From an uncultured Burkholderiales bacterium (GTDB lineage: Bacteria > Pseudomonadota > Gammaproteobacteria > Burkholderiales > Burkholderiaceae_C), in assembly GCA_903953985.1 (NCBI GenBank), contig CAJBLW010000200.1, positions 1 through 12,643 on the forward strand: a stretch of 12,643 nt of DNA, written 5' to 3'. Positions 1-7,083 of this stretch are shown piece after piece. The position numbers were made by a program, and so were the translations under genes. Under the pieces are notes generated by a model. The model saw only the letters and a list, made by a program, of their open reading frames with translations. It was not told the origin of the DNA and did no database searches. Positions within the stretch are counted from its first letter, which is position 1; every line of letters starts with the position of its first letter.

Positions 1-103
1 ACAAACAGCAAGATCCTGCCCTGATTCGCTGCTGGTCAGGCTTGGTAAAAAACGCACGCACCCATCGCTGATGCTGACCCCATTGCGATCATTGAGGACC
101 TCG

Positions 104-1042
104 TCAAGAGTCGTGGTATGACCCGCACAGCCCCCAAGCCATCGCCAAGCGCGCATCCTCTGAGAGCAGATCAATCAAGTCCCGCGCAAAGTTGGGCAGT
201 TCGTCGAAGTTGCGCACACAAATCTGCATGGACCGAAAGGCCCACGCATCAGACAGCGGCACCAGGCGGATGGCCATGCTGCGGGCGTGGCGGCGGGCAG
301 CCGATTCGGGCAATACGCCCACGCCCACACCGGCTTCGATCATGCGGCAAGCCGACTCGAAGCTGCTGACCTGGATGCGTATCTTGAGCGGCTTGTTCAG
401 CTGCTCGCATTCGCGGTTCAAGAAGGCGTGCAAGGCGCTCGCTTCGTGCAGGCCCACATGGTCAAACTCCAGCGCGTCAATGAGTGGCATGCTGGGCAGC
501 TCGGCCACGGGGTGCAGATGCGGTACCACCAGCACCAGGCTGTCAGAACGGTAGGGCAAGGTCTGCAGGCTTTCGGTGCGCACCGACCCGGCGACGATGC
601 CGATGTCGGTCTTGCCGTCCATCACGGCGCGCACGATTTCGTTCGACAATTTTTCCTGCAGGTCGATGTTCACATCGGGGTGCGTGGCCAGGTAGCGCTT
701 GAGCACTTCGGGCAAAAACTCGCCCAAGGCCGTGGTGTTGGCGTACACGCGCAGGTGGCCCTTGATGCCGCTGGCATATTCCTGCAGGTCGCCGCGCAGA
801 TGCTCGATCTGGCCCAGCACCAGGCGCGCGCGGTGCACAAAGGCCTGGCCGGGCGGTGTGAGCGTCACCCCTTGGCTGTGGCGGTTGAGCAACTTGGCGC
901 CGATGCTTTCTTCGAGGTTCTTGATGCGCGTGCTGGCCGCAGGCAGCGAGATGTGCGAGGCCTCGGCCCCTTTGGTAAGACTGTTGGCTTCTGCCACCCG
1001 CACCATCAAGCGCAGGTCAACCAGATCAAAGTGCACGGACAT
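104..1042 (-). CDS. LysR-type transcriptional regulator
   Basis: A 312-residue protein of the usual LysR length. Residues about 6-65 form the N-terminal winged helix-turn-helix (the stretch around SLTKGAEASHISLPAASTRI is the recognition region), followed by the linker helix and, from about residue 95, a periplasmic-binding-protein-like effector domain (GHLRVYANTTALGEFLP, then TDIGIVAGSV). Such proteins are cytoplasmic, act as tetramers and usually need a small carboxylate or acyl-CoA ligand. It starts 28 bases after the stop of the D,D-carboxypeptidase gene, on the same strand, with no clear Shine-Dalgarno sequence, so it may be cotranscribed with that gene. LysR regulators normally sit divergent to their target operon; this one does not, so its target is uncertain. 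The nearby acyl-CoA cluster is a plausible target by proximity only. Family certain, regulon unknown. Confidence 0.93.
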   Translation of the reverse strand: MSVHFDLVDLRLMVRVAEANSLTKGAEASHISLPAASTRIKNLEESIGAKLLNRHSQGVTLTPPGQAFVHRARLVLGQIEHLRGDLQEYASGIKGHLRVYANTTALGEFLPEVLKRYLATHPDVNIDLQEKLSNEIVRAVMDGKTDIGIVAGSVRTESLQTLPYRSDSLVLVVPHLHPVAELPSMPLIDALEFDHVGLHEASALHAFLNRECEQLNKPLKIRIQVSSFESACRMIEAGVGVGVLPESAARRHARSMAIRLVPLSDAWAFRSMQICVRNFDELPNFARDLIDLLSEDARLAMAWGLCGSYHDS

Positions 1043-1070
1043 GGGCAGTCGCCGGCTGAATGAACAACGC

Positions 1071-2351
1071 TCAATGGCCGAACAAATGGGCCACGTGCTG
1101 CCATGCGCGCAGCAGCAGACCCGAGCGTTCCACTTCGGCTTGCGCGACCAGCGGGGCTTCGCCCACCGGCTTGCCCTTCGAGGTTGCCACCACTTTGCCG
1201 ATCACCGCGCCTTTGGCGATGGGGGCCTCAAGACCCGGCTTGAGCTCGACCGAGGTCTGCACGGGCTGGCCACGCGGCACCGTGAGCGTCCACGGGGCGC
1301 CCAAAACAGCCGCTACCGTGTCGGCTTTGCCAAAGCCGACCTTGGCGCTGGCAACGACCGCCGTCGGCTGAATGGGTGTGGCTTTTTCAAACTGGCTGTA
1401 ACCCCAGGCCAGCAGCTCGCGCGTCTGGTCCGCACGCGCCTGGGCGCTGTGGGTGTTGAGGATGACCGAGATCAGGCGCATCTCGTTGCGCTTGGCAGAA
1501 GTCACCAGACAAAAGCCCGCCTCTGCGGTGTGGCCGGTTTTCAGGCCGTCCACGGTGGGGTCGGTGTAGAGCAATGCATTGCGGTTGCCTTGCTTGATGC
1601 CGTTGTATTTGAACTCGCGCTCGGCATACAGAGGGTAGTACTCGGCGCCGTCGCGGATGATGGCGCGCGCCAAGATGGCGAGGTCACGCGAAGACGACTT
1701 GTGGGCCGGGTCGGGCAGGCCCGTGGGGTTGACGAAGGTCGTCTTCGTCATGCCCAAGCGCTGGGCTTCGGCGTTCATCAGTTTGGCAAAGCCCGCTTCG
1801 GAGCCCGCCATGTGCTCGGCAATCGCTTTGGATGCGTCGTTGCCCGACTGCACGATGATGCCGCGCAGGATGTCAATGACGGTGGCTTGGCTGTTCAGCG
1901 GCAAATACATGCACGACTCGGCACTGGTGCCCCGGCACCAGGCGTTTTCACTGACCGTGACCAGATCGGTGGGCTTGAGCTTGCCCGAGCGCAAGGCCTG
2001 CTCGACGATGTAGCTGGTCATCATCTTGGTGAGCGACGCGGGCGGCAGGGCTTCGTCTTGATTGGCCGAGGCCAGCACTTGGCCAGTGTCGTAGTCCATC
2101 AACAGCCATGCCTTGGCGGGAAGCGCGGGCGCGTTGTCGGCCAAAGCAACCTGCGCCGCCAATGGTGGCAGCGCGTTGGTGGCGGCCGCAGTTTTTTTGC
2201 CAGGTGCCGCTTTTTTGCCGGACACCGCTTTTTTGGTCGCAACGGTCTTGCTCTCAGGGGGTTTGGCTGCAAAAGAAGCCGAAGTGTGCCCCAGGATGCC
2301 TGCGGAGATGGCCAAGAAAAGGGAAAGGAAAGAGAAAGTTTTGATGTGCAT
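1071..2351 (-). CDS. dacC: D-alanyl-D-alanine carboxypeptidase (penicillin-binding protein 5/6 type)
   Basis: A 426-residue exported serine peptidase that removes the terminal D-Ala from peptidoglycan pentapeptides and so limits crosslinking. Residues 1-29 are a signal peptide ending in SASFAA. Residues about 30-66 are a Lys/Ala-rich low-complexity linker with three six-residue repeats (KKAVSG, KKAAPG, KKTAAA). The catalytic domain shows all three S11-family motifs: S106-L-T-K109, S169-G-N171 and K271-T-G273. A C-terminal beta domain follows, and the tail (LLLRAWQHVAHLF) may be the amphipathic helix that holds such enzymes at the membrane. It is a housekeeping cell-wall gene unrelated to the metabolic genes upstream, from which 103 bases separate it. 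The dac letter is a guess between dacA and dacC; the activity class is certain. No convincing Shine-Dalgarno precedes the start, but the signal peptide fits this ATG. Confidence 0.95.
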   Translation of the reverse strand: MHIKTFSFLSLFLAISAGILGHTSASFAAKPPESKTVATKKAVSGKKAAPGKKTAAATNALPPLAAQVALADNAPALPAKAWLLMDYDTGQVLASANQDEALPPASLTKMMTSYIVEQALRSGKLKPTDLVTVSENAWCRGTSAESCMYLPLNSQATVIDILRGIIVQSGNDASKAIAEHMAGSEAGFAKLMNAEAQRLGMTKTTFVNPTGLPDPAHKSSSRDLAILARAIIRDGAEYYPLYAEREFKYNGIKQGNRNALLYTDPTVDGLKTGHTAEAGFCLVTSAKRNEMRLISVILNTHSAQARADQTRELLAWGYSQFEKATPIQPTAVVASAKVGFGKADTVAAVLGAPWTLTVPRGQPVQTSVELKPGLEAPIAKGAVIGKVVATSKGKPVGEAPLVAQAEVERSGLLLRAWQHVAHLFGH

Positions 2352-2454
2352 GGTATTGATGGGCTGAGCGCCGATTGTCGCCGATCAGGCTGCACATGCT
2401 CCACCCCAAGTCCCAACGAATGGGCGCCTGCCAGAACTCAGAACACCCGACTTT

Positions 2455-3291
2455 TCAGGCGTGAGGCGCCTGGAGTATTTGGCGCGCCAGCAAGAGCACA
2501 GGCGGGTCGACCATCTTGCCATCCACACTGAAAGCACCGCCGCGGGCCTGTGCCTGCGCAGCCAGCACGCGCTCGGCCCAGGCACATTCGGCCTCGGTCG
2601 GGGCCAAGGCCTGGTGCACGCCCACCACCTGCGCAGGGTGGATGCACAGCTTGGCACCAAAGCCAAAGCGGCGGCTGCGCTGCGCGTCTTGCGCCAGCAC
2701 CTGGGCATCGGTTGTGGCGGTGGTCACGCCATCCACCGGAGCGGGCAAACCGGCGCGGCGCGAGGCCACCACCAGCGCCAGCCGAATGGGTGCCAGCTCT
2801 GCCTCGTCGGGCGCACAACGCATGCCCAGATCGGCCTGCAGGTCGATGTGCCCCAAACCCAAACGCAGCACACCCTCTGCGCAGGCCATGGCATCCATCT
2901 GCCCCACGCCTTCGGCACTCTCGATCAAGGGCAGCACCGGCACGCCGCAGGCGTGAAAGGCGCGCTCAATCTGCTGAGGGTTTTCGGCCTTGGGCAGCAT
3001 GACCGCGCCCAAGCCGGGCAAGCTGGCGAGCAGCGCCAGATCGGCTTCGTGCCAAGGCGTGCCTGCGGGGTTCACGCGCACCAAGAGGCCGGCGCGATGG
3101 GCCGCATCAAAACCTGGCCAGGCCGCGGCCAGCGCAGCCCGTGCCGCGTCTTTGGCGTCCAACGGAACGGCGTCTTCCAGGTCCACGATCACCGCGTCGG
3201 CGCCGCTGGCCAAGGCCTTGGCAAAGCGTTCAGGGCGGTTGCCCGGCACAAACAGGAAACTGCGCGCCTGAGACAGCAACAGCATGCTCAT
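2455..3291 (-). CDS. CitE-like CoA-ester lyase (HpcH/HpaI family), candidate citramalyl-CoA lyase
   Basis: A 278-residue TIM-barrel lyase of the HpcH/HpaI aldolase / citrate-lyase beta-subunit family. Visible motifs are R10-SFLFVPGNRPERF, the barrel strand VIVDLEDAVP (E39, D40), R72 in LLVRVNP, E124 in LPLIESAEG and D150 in LGLGHIDLQADLGM, the last two being the family's magnesium ligands. FGAKLCIHPAQV (210-221) and VDGKMVDPPV near the C terminus are also typical. These enzymes cleave 3-hydroxyacyl-CoA esters retro-Claisen fashion; with a CoA transferase and a hotdog hydratase in the same run, cleavage of citramalyl-CoA to acetyl-CoA and pyruvate is the best guess (compare Ccl, PA0883). I chose the ATG at 3291, not the in-frame one at 3333, because it overlaps the preceding stop as ATGA, a classic translational-coupling junction. 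Malyl-CoA or another hydroxyacyl-CoA remains possible. Confidence 0.92.
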   Translation of the reverse strand: MSMLLLSQARSFLFVPGNRPERFAKALASGADAVIVDLEDAVPLDAKDAARAALAAAWPGFDAAHRAGLLVRVNPAGTPWHEADLALLASLPGLGAVMLPKAENPQQIERAFHACGVPVLPLIESAEGVGQMDAMACAEGVLRLGLGHIDLQADLGMRCAPDEAELAPIRLALVVASRRAGLPAPVDGVTTATTDAQVLAQDAQRSRRFGFGAKLCIHPAQVVGVHQALAPTEAECAWAERVLAAQAQARGGAFSVDGKMVDPPVLLLARQILQAPHA

Positions 3292-4652
3292 GCCAACAGC
3301 ACGCCCACCTTGGGCCAGCTGGCCACGTGCCAAAGCGCGTCCAGCGCTTTGCGCATGGCCTCGGGTGTGGCCCCACCGCTGAAGGCGGCCAGGCGCATGG
3401 CCTTGTCGGTGATCTCTTGGCGCGAGAGGGTGTTACCCGGGTCGCCCTTGGGCTCGTCCACGCGGCCGTGCAGCACGCGTCCGTCGGTGGTGGTGACGCT
3501 CACTTTGCCGATCCAGCGCTTGGGGTAGGCGCCGTCCACTTCCGGGTCCAGGACCATCTCCACCTTGTCGCGCAAAGCCTGAGTGGCCTCAGTCTGGAAG
3601 GCTTGCTCGAATTCGTTCAGGCCGGCGTGGCCAAACTGCGCCGCCATGGCCAGTACCGTGCCCATCGAAAATTTGCTCTGGTGCACCGTGGTGGGATTCA
3701 CCACCGGGCCCAGCACATCGATGGCCCCCTGGTGCACGTGCGTGACGACTTTGGCCAAGTCCGATGGCTTGAGCCCATGGCTTTGCATGACGTGCAGCAA
3801 AGCATCGGCCGCGGGGTGGGTGTGGCGGCAGCTGGCGTGGTACTTGAACGAGGTTTCCGCCGTGGCCCAACGGGTGCCCAAGCCGTCGATCAAGCGGGCC
3901 GGGTCGGCATCGCTGGACATGCCAGCGGCCATGCCCTGCGGTCCTTCAAAAATGTCGGCGGCACCGGTAAAACCATCCTGGGCCAGGTAAGCCGACATCA
4001 GGCCTGCGCCGGCGGCATGCGCGGTGTGCAGGATCTTGCTGTCGGCGGCTGTGCGCAAAAACTCCCACAAACCGGCAGACTGCGTGCCGGCCGAACCCAA
4101 AGCGTGCTGCATCTGACGGGCATTGAGCCCCAGCAAATGCCCCACGGCGGCAGCCGCGGCCAACGTGCCCGCAGTGCCGGTGGTGTGGAACACACGGTAG
4201 TGCGATCGCCCCAGAAATTCGCCTGCGCGAATGCCCACTTCGTAGCCCACCACCGACGCGGCCAGCAACTGTTGACCGCTGGCACCCAGCGCCTGCGCCA
4301 CCGCCACCGCAGGAGAAAACACCACCGTGGCCGGATGGAACACCGAACCGTTGTGCACATCGTCTTGCTCTGCCACGTGCGACGCAGCAGCGTTGACCAT
4401 GGCGGCCAGGTAGGGCGAATTTTGGGTGCCGTCCACGATCACCTCGGCAGCACTCTGCGCCGAAGCCTGGGCCGATCCCATCGCTCGCGCAAAGCGGTTG
4501 ATGTTCTCCACAGGGCGCGAACCATGTCCACCCACGGTGGCACCAAACCAGTCGACCAGCAGGTCTTCGGTCTTGCGAACCACCGACTCGGGAATGTCTT
4601 CAAAACGCAGCTGCGCTGCAAAGGTGGCGAGTTGGGCAGAGTAAGAGGTCAT
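3288..4652 (-). CDS. MmgE/PrpD family protein (2-methylcitrate dehydratase / cis-aconitate decarboxylase superfamily)
   Basis: A 454-residue cytoplasmic protein of normal MmgE/PrpD length. The N-terminal helical domain carries AEQDDVHNGSVFHPATV (94-110), the position of the family's active-site D-x-x-x-T and His. Further family positions are H156 in FHTTGTAG, K206 in ADSKILHTAH and H277/H279 in SCRHTHP. Members include 2-methylcitrate dehydratase and the itaconate-forming cis-aconitate decarboxylase, so the fold handles branched tricarboxylates and dicarboxylates. The start at 4652 is supported by AGGAG five bases upstream; the open frame extends to 4895 but would then run through the CoA-transferase gene. 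Its stop overlaps the next start (ATGA). A close positional equivalent, PA0881, sits in the Pseudomonas itaconate cluster with no settled core-pathway role. Reaction here unknown; family certain. Confidence 0.93.
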   Translation of the reverse strand: MTSYSAQLATFAAQLRFEDIPESVVRKTEDLLVDWFGATVGGHGSRPVENINRFARAMGSAQASAQSAAEVIVDGTQNSPYLAAMVNAAASHVAEQDDVHNGSVFHPATVVFSPAVAVAQALGASGQQLLAASVVGYEVGIRAGEFLGRSHYRVFHTTGTAGTLAAAAAVGHLLGLNARQMQHALGSAGTQSAGLWEFLRTAADSKILHTAHAAGAGLMSAYLAQDGFTGAADIFEGPQGMAAGMSSDADPARLIDGLGTRWATAETSFKYHASCRHTHPAADALLHVMQSHGLKPSDLAKVVTHVHQGAIDVLGPVVNPTTVHQSKFSMGTVLAMAAQFGHAGLNEFEQAFQTEATQALRDKVEMVLDPEVDGAYPKRWIGKVSVTTTDGRVLHGRVDEPKGDPGNTLSRQEITDKAMRLAAFSGGATPEAMRKALDALWHVASWPKVGVLLA

Positions 4653-4657
4653 GCGGT

Positions 4658-4662
4658 CTCCT
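4658..4662 (-). promoter_or_regulatory. Ribosome binding site deciding the MmgE/PrpD start
   Basis: On the minus strand the sequence reads CCAGGAGACCGC then ATG at 4652. This strong AGGAG at five-base spacing, lying in the 22-base gap after the CoA-transferase stop, settles the start against the longer open frame that reaches 4895. Confidence 0.75.
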
Positions 4663-4674
4663 GGAAATGGGGGG

Positions 4675-5862
4675 TCAAATAGACTGGGCTTGGCGCAGCG
4701 CTTGCACGGCCGCGTCGTCCAGGCCCAGCTCGCGCAAGATGGCCTCGGTGTGCTCGCCCACGGCGGGCACGGGGTCCATGCGGTAGTCGTATCGGTTGTT
4801 GCGCCCAGGGGGCAGCAGGGCGGGGATGTCCCCTGCGGGCGAGCCCACGGGTTGCCAGCGCTGGCGAGCCTGCAGCTGCGGGTGCGCCCAAACACCCGCC
4901 ATGTCGTTCATGCGGGCGTTGGCAATTTGTGCTTGGTCCAGCCGGGCTTCAACTTCGGCCGTGGTCATGGCCGCAAACACACCCAAAATCAGTTGCTGCA
5001 GCTCGGCGCGGTGGGTGTTGCGCAAGGCGTTGGTGCAAAAGCGTGCATCGGTGGCCAAGGCCGCATCGCCCAGCACCCCCTCGCAAAAGACCTTCCACTC
5101 GCGCTCGTTTTGCAGGCCGAGCATCACCGTGCCGCCATCGCCCGCTGCAAACGGGCCATAAGGGTAGATGCTGGCGTGCGAAGCCGCCGTGCGTGGGGGC
5201 GGCGCAGCGCCTTCAAAAGCGTAGTACAGCGGGTAGCCCATCCACTCGCTCAAGGCTTCCAGCATGGACACGTCGATGTGGCTGCCCTGGCCGGTCTTGC
5301 CGCGCAAAAGCAGAGCTGAGAGGATGTTGGTGTAGGCATACATGCCGGCTGCGATGTCGGCCATCGAGTTGCCGGCTTTGGACGGTGCATCGGGCGTGCC
5401 GGTGATCGACAACAAACCCGCCTCGCTCTGGATCAAGAGGTCATAGGCTTTCTTGTCCCGATAAGGTCCGTCTTCGCCATAGCCCGAAATGTCGCAGACG
5501 ATCAACTTGGGGTGGGTGGCGCTGAGGGCTTCAAACGACAAGCCCATGCGCGCGGCAGCACCAGGCGCGAGGTTTTGCACCAGCACGTCGGCATCTTTGA
5601 GCAGGTCGCGCAGAACGGCCATCGCGTCGGGGTGTTTGAGGTCGAGCGTCAGGCTTTCTTTGGAGCGGTTGGTCCACACAAAGTGCGAGGCCTGGCCGCG
5701 CACCCGCGTGTCGTAGGCACGGGCAAAGTCGCCGGAGCCGGGCCGCTCGATCTTGATGACGCGTGCGCCCAAGTCGGCCAGTTGACGGGTGCAAAACGGC
5801 GCGGCGATCGCGTGTTCGAGAGAGACGACGGTGATACCGTCCAGGGGTCTTGGCGCGGTCAT
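4675..5862 (-). CDS. Class III (CaiB/BaiF) CoA transferase, candidate itaconate/mesaconate:succinyl-CoA transferase
   Basis: A 395-residue family III CoA transferase of the expected length, cytoplasmic, acting as an interlocked dimer. Evidence: LDGITVVSLEHAIAAPFCTR (7-26) at the N terminus, LADLGARVIKIERPGSGDFAR, NRSKESLTLDLKHP (65-78), DVLVQNLAPGAAARMGL, and YDLLIQSEAG where D141 is the expected catalytic aspartate that forms the acyl-anhydride intermediate. SMADIAAGMYAYTNILSALL and GQGSHIDVSMLEAL complete the pattern. The enzyme moves CoA from a donor such as succinyl-CoA to a carboxylic acid. In this context the likely acceptor is a C5 branched dicarboxylate (compare Ict, PA0882, and Mct of the 3-hydroxypropionate bicycle). 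It begins one base after the dehydrogenase stop and has no Shine-Dalgarno of its own, so translation is probably coupled. Donor and acceptor are inferred from context only. Confidence 0.95.
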   Translation of the reverse strand: MTAPRPLDGITVVSLEHAIAAPFCTRQLADLGARVIKIERPGSGDFARAYDTRVRGQASHFVWTNRSKESLTLDLKHPDAMAVLRDLLKDADVLVQNLAPGAAARMGLSFEALSATHPKLIVCDISGYGEDGPYRDKKAYDLLIQSEAGLLSITGTPDAPSKAGNSMADIAAGMYAYTNILSALLLRGKTGQGSHIDVSMLEALSEWMGYPLYYAFEGAAPPPRTAASHASIYPYGPFAAGDGGTVMLGLQNEREWKVFCEGVLGDAALATDARFCTNALRNTHRAELQQLILGVFAAMTTAEVEARLDQAQIANARMNDMAGVWAHPQLQARQRWQPVGSPAGDIPALLPPGRNNRYDYRMDPVPAVGEHTEAILRELGLDDAAVQALRQAQSI

Positions 5863-5863
5863 G

Positions 5864-7024
5864 TCAGAAGGAGCGGGGCAAGCCTAAGATGTGCTCGGCC
5901 ACGTAGCTGAAAATCATGTTGGTCGAGACCGGCGCAACTTGGTACAGGCGGGTCTCGCGGAACTTGCGCTCGATGTCGTATTCGCACGCAAAGCCAAAGC
6001 CGCCGTGCGTTTGCAGGCAGACGTTGGCCGCTTCCCAGCTGGCCTTGGCCGCGAGGTACTTGGCCATGTTGGCTTCGGCCCCGGCGTTTTGCATCGCGTC
6101 GATTTTTTCGCAGGCTTTCCAGCGCATCAGATTGGCGGCTTCCAGCTCAATGAAAGCGTCGGCAATCGGAAACTGCACGCCTTGGTTTTGGCCAATGGGG
6201 CGACCGAACACCACGCGGTCTTTGGCGTATTTGGTGGCGCGGTCGATGAACCAGTAGCCGTCGCCAATGCACTCGGCAGCGATCAGCACGCGCTCGGCGT
6301 TCAGGCCGTCGAGCAAGGTCTTGAAGCCCTTGCCCTCTTCGCCCAAGAGTGCGTCTTCTGGAATCTCCAGGTTGTCAAAAAACAGCTCGTTGGTCTCGTG
6401 GTTGACCATGTTCAAAATCGGCCGCACGGTCAGGCCGTTGCCAATGGCCTGCTTCAAATCGATCAGGAAGCACGACAAGCCCTCAGACCGCTTGGTGACC
6501 TGGTCGGCGGGCGTGGTGCGGGCCAGCAAGATCATCAGGTCGCTGTGCTGGATGCGCGAGATCCAGACCTTTTGGCCGTTGATCACCCAGCGGCCGTCCT
6601 TGCGCACGGCGGTGGTTTTGAGCTTGGTGGTGTCGCTGCCGGTGGTGGGTTCGGTCACGCCCATGGACTGGATGCGCAACTCGCCGGTGGCGATCTTGGG
6701 CAAGAGCGTGTTTTTTTGCGCGTCAGAGCCGCTGCGCACGATGGAGTTCATCACGTACATCTGGCCGTGGCATGCGCCCGAGTTGCCGCCCGAACGGTTG
6801 ATCTCTTCCATGATGACCGAGGCCTCGGCCATGGACAGGCCCGAGCCGCCGTATTCCTGCGGAATCAGCGCGGCCATCCAGCCGGCCTTGGTGAGCGCGT
6901 CGACAAACTCTTCGGGGTAGCCGCGTTTTTCGTCGACCTTGCGGTGGTACTCGTCAGGGAACTGGGCGCACAGGGCACGCACGGCGTCGCGAATGTCTTG
7001 GTACTGATCGGGTGAGGTGTTCAT
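5864..7024 (-). CDS. Acyl-CoA dehydrogenase (FAD-dependent)
   Basis: A 386-residue flavoenzyme of standard acyl-CoA dehydrogenase length that oxidises the C2-C3 bond of an acyl-CoA and passes electrons to electron-transfer flavoprotein. The N-terminal helical domain spans about 1-115. The signature GVTEPTTGSDT (122-132) and WVINGQKVWIS (146-156) mark the beta domain, and DRVVFGRPIGQNQGVQFPIAD (from 269) plus QTHGGFGF (338-345) mark the C-terminal helical domain. The usual catalytic glutamate segment (YEGT) is absent: residues 361-368 read YQVAPVST. E244 in LNAERVLIAAE sits where isovaleryl-CoA dehydrogenase carries its base. A 59-base leader without a Shine-Dalgarno separates it from the hydratase. 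A matching dehydrogenase (PA0879) occurs in the Pseudomonas itaconate cluster. Methylsuccinyl-CoA is a plausible substrate, by inference only. Confidence 0.95.
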   Translation of the reverse strand: MNTSPDQYQDIRDAVRALCAQFPDEYHRKVDEKRGYPEEFVDALTKAGWMAALIPQEYGGSGLSMAEASVIMEEINRSGGNSGACHGQMYVMNSIVRSGSDAQKNTLLPKIATGELRIQSMGVTEPTTGSDTTKLKTTAVRKDGRWVINGQKVWISRIQHSDLMILLARTTPADQVTKRSEGLSCFLIDLKQAIGNGLTVRPILNMVNHETNELFFDNLEIPEDALLGEEGKGFKTLLDGLNAERVLIAAECIGDGYWFIDRATKYAKDRVVFGRPIGQNQGVQFPIADAFIELEAANLMRWKACEKIDAMQNAGAEANMAKYLAAKASWEAANVCLQTHGGFGFACEYDIERKFRETRLYQVAPVSTNMIFSYVAEHILGLPRSF

Positions 7025-7083
7025 GGGGTGGGCGGTGGTGTTAGGCGGTGCAAATGAAGAGAAAACAAAGAGGAATCAAAGCT

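Noticed and set aside
1..103. Possible terminator after the LysR gene
   Set aside because: There is a T6 run on the minus strand (52-47), but the nearest stems (CATC/GATG, ATCGC/GCGAT) are short and not adjacent to it. No gene is visible in these bases either.
2456..2472. Perfect six-base stem (CAGGCG / CGCCTG) with five-base loop at the lyase stop codon
   Set aside because: It could be a terminator, but on the transcribed strand it is followed by AAAAG rather than a T run, and it overlaps the coding end. Too weak to call.
699..2531. Very long plus-strand open frame of 610 codons
   Set aside because: It runs antisense through the end of the LysR gene, the carboxypeptidase and the intergenic gap. 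Its translation has no recognisable domain, while the minus strand shows complete active-site motifs. It is a GC-driven shadow.
3292..3333. Fourteen extra N-terminal residues for the CoA-ester lyase
   Set aside because: They would overlap the MmgE/PrpD gene by 46 bases; the ATGA junction at 3288-3291 and the family's usual N terminus favour the later start.
3141..4682. Plus-strand open frame of 513 codons opposite MmgE/PrpD
   Set aside because: It is antisense to a gene with clear family motifs and a good ribosome site; its composition (rich in His, Arg, Gly) is typical of a shadow frame. The same holds for the plus-strand frames at 5891-7015, 9002-10426, 10606-11628 and 11576-12631.
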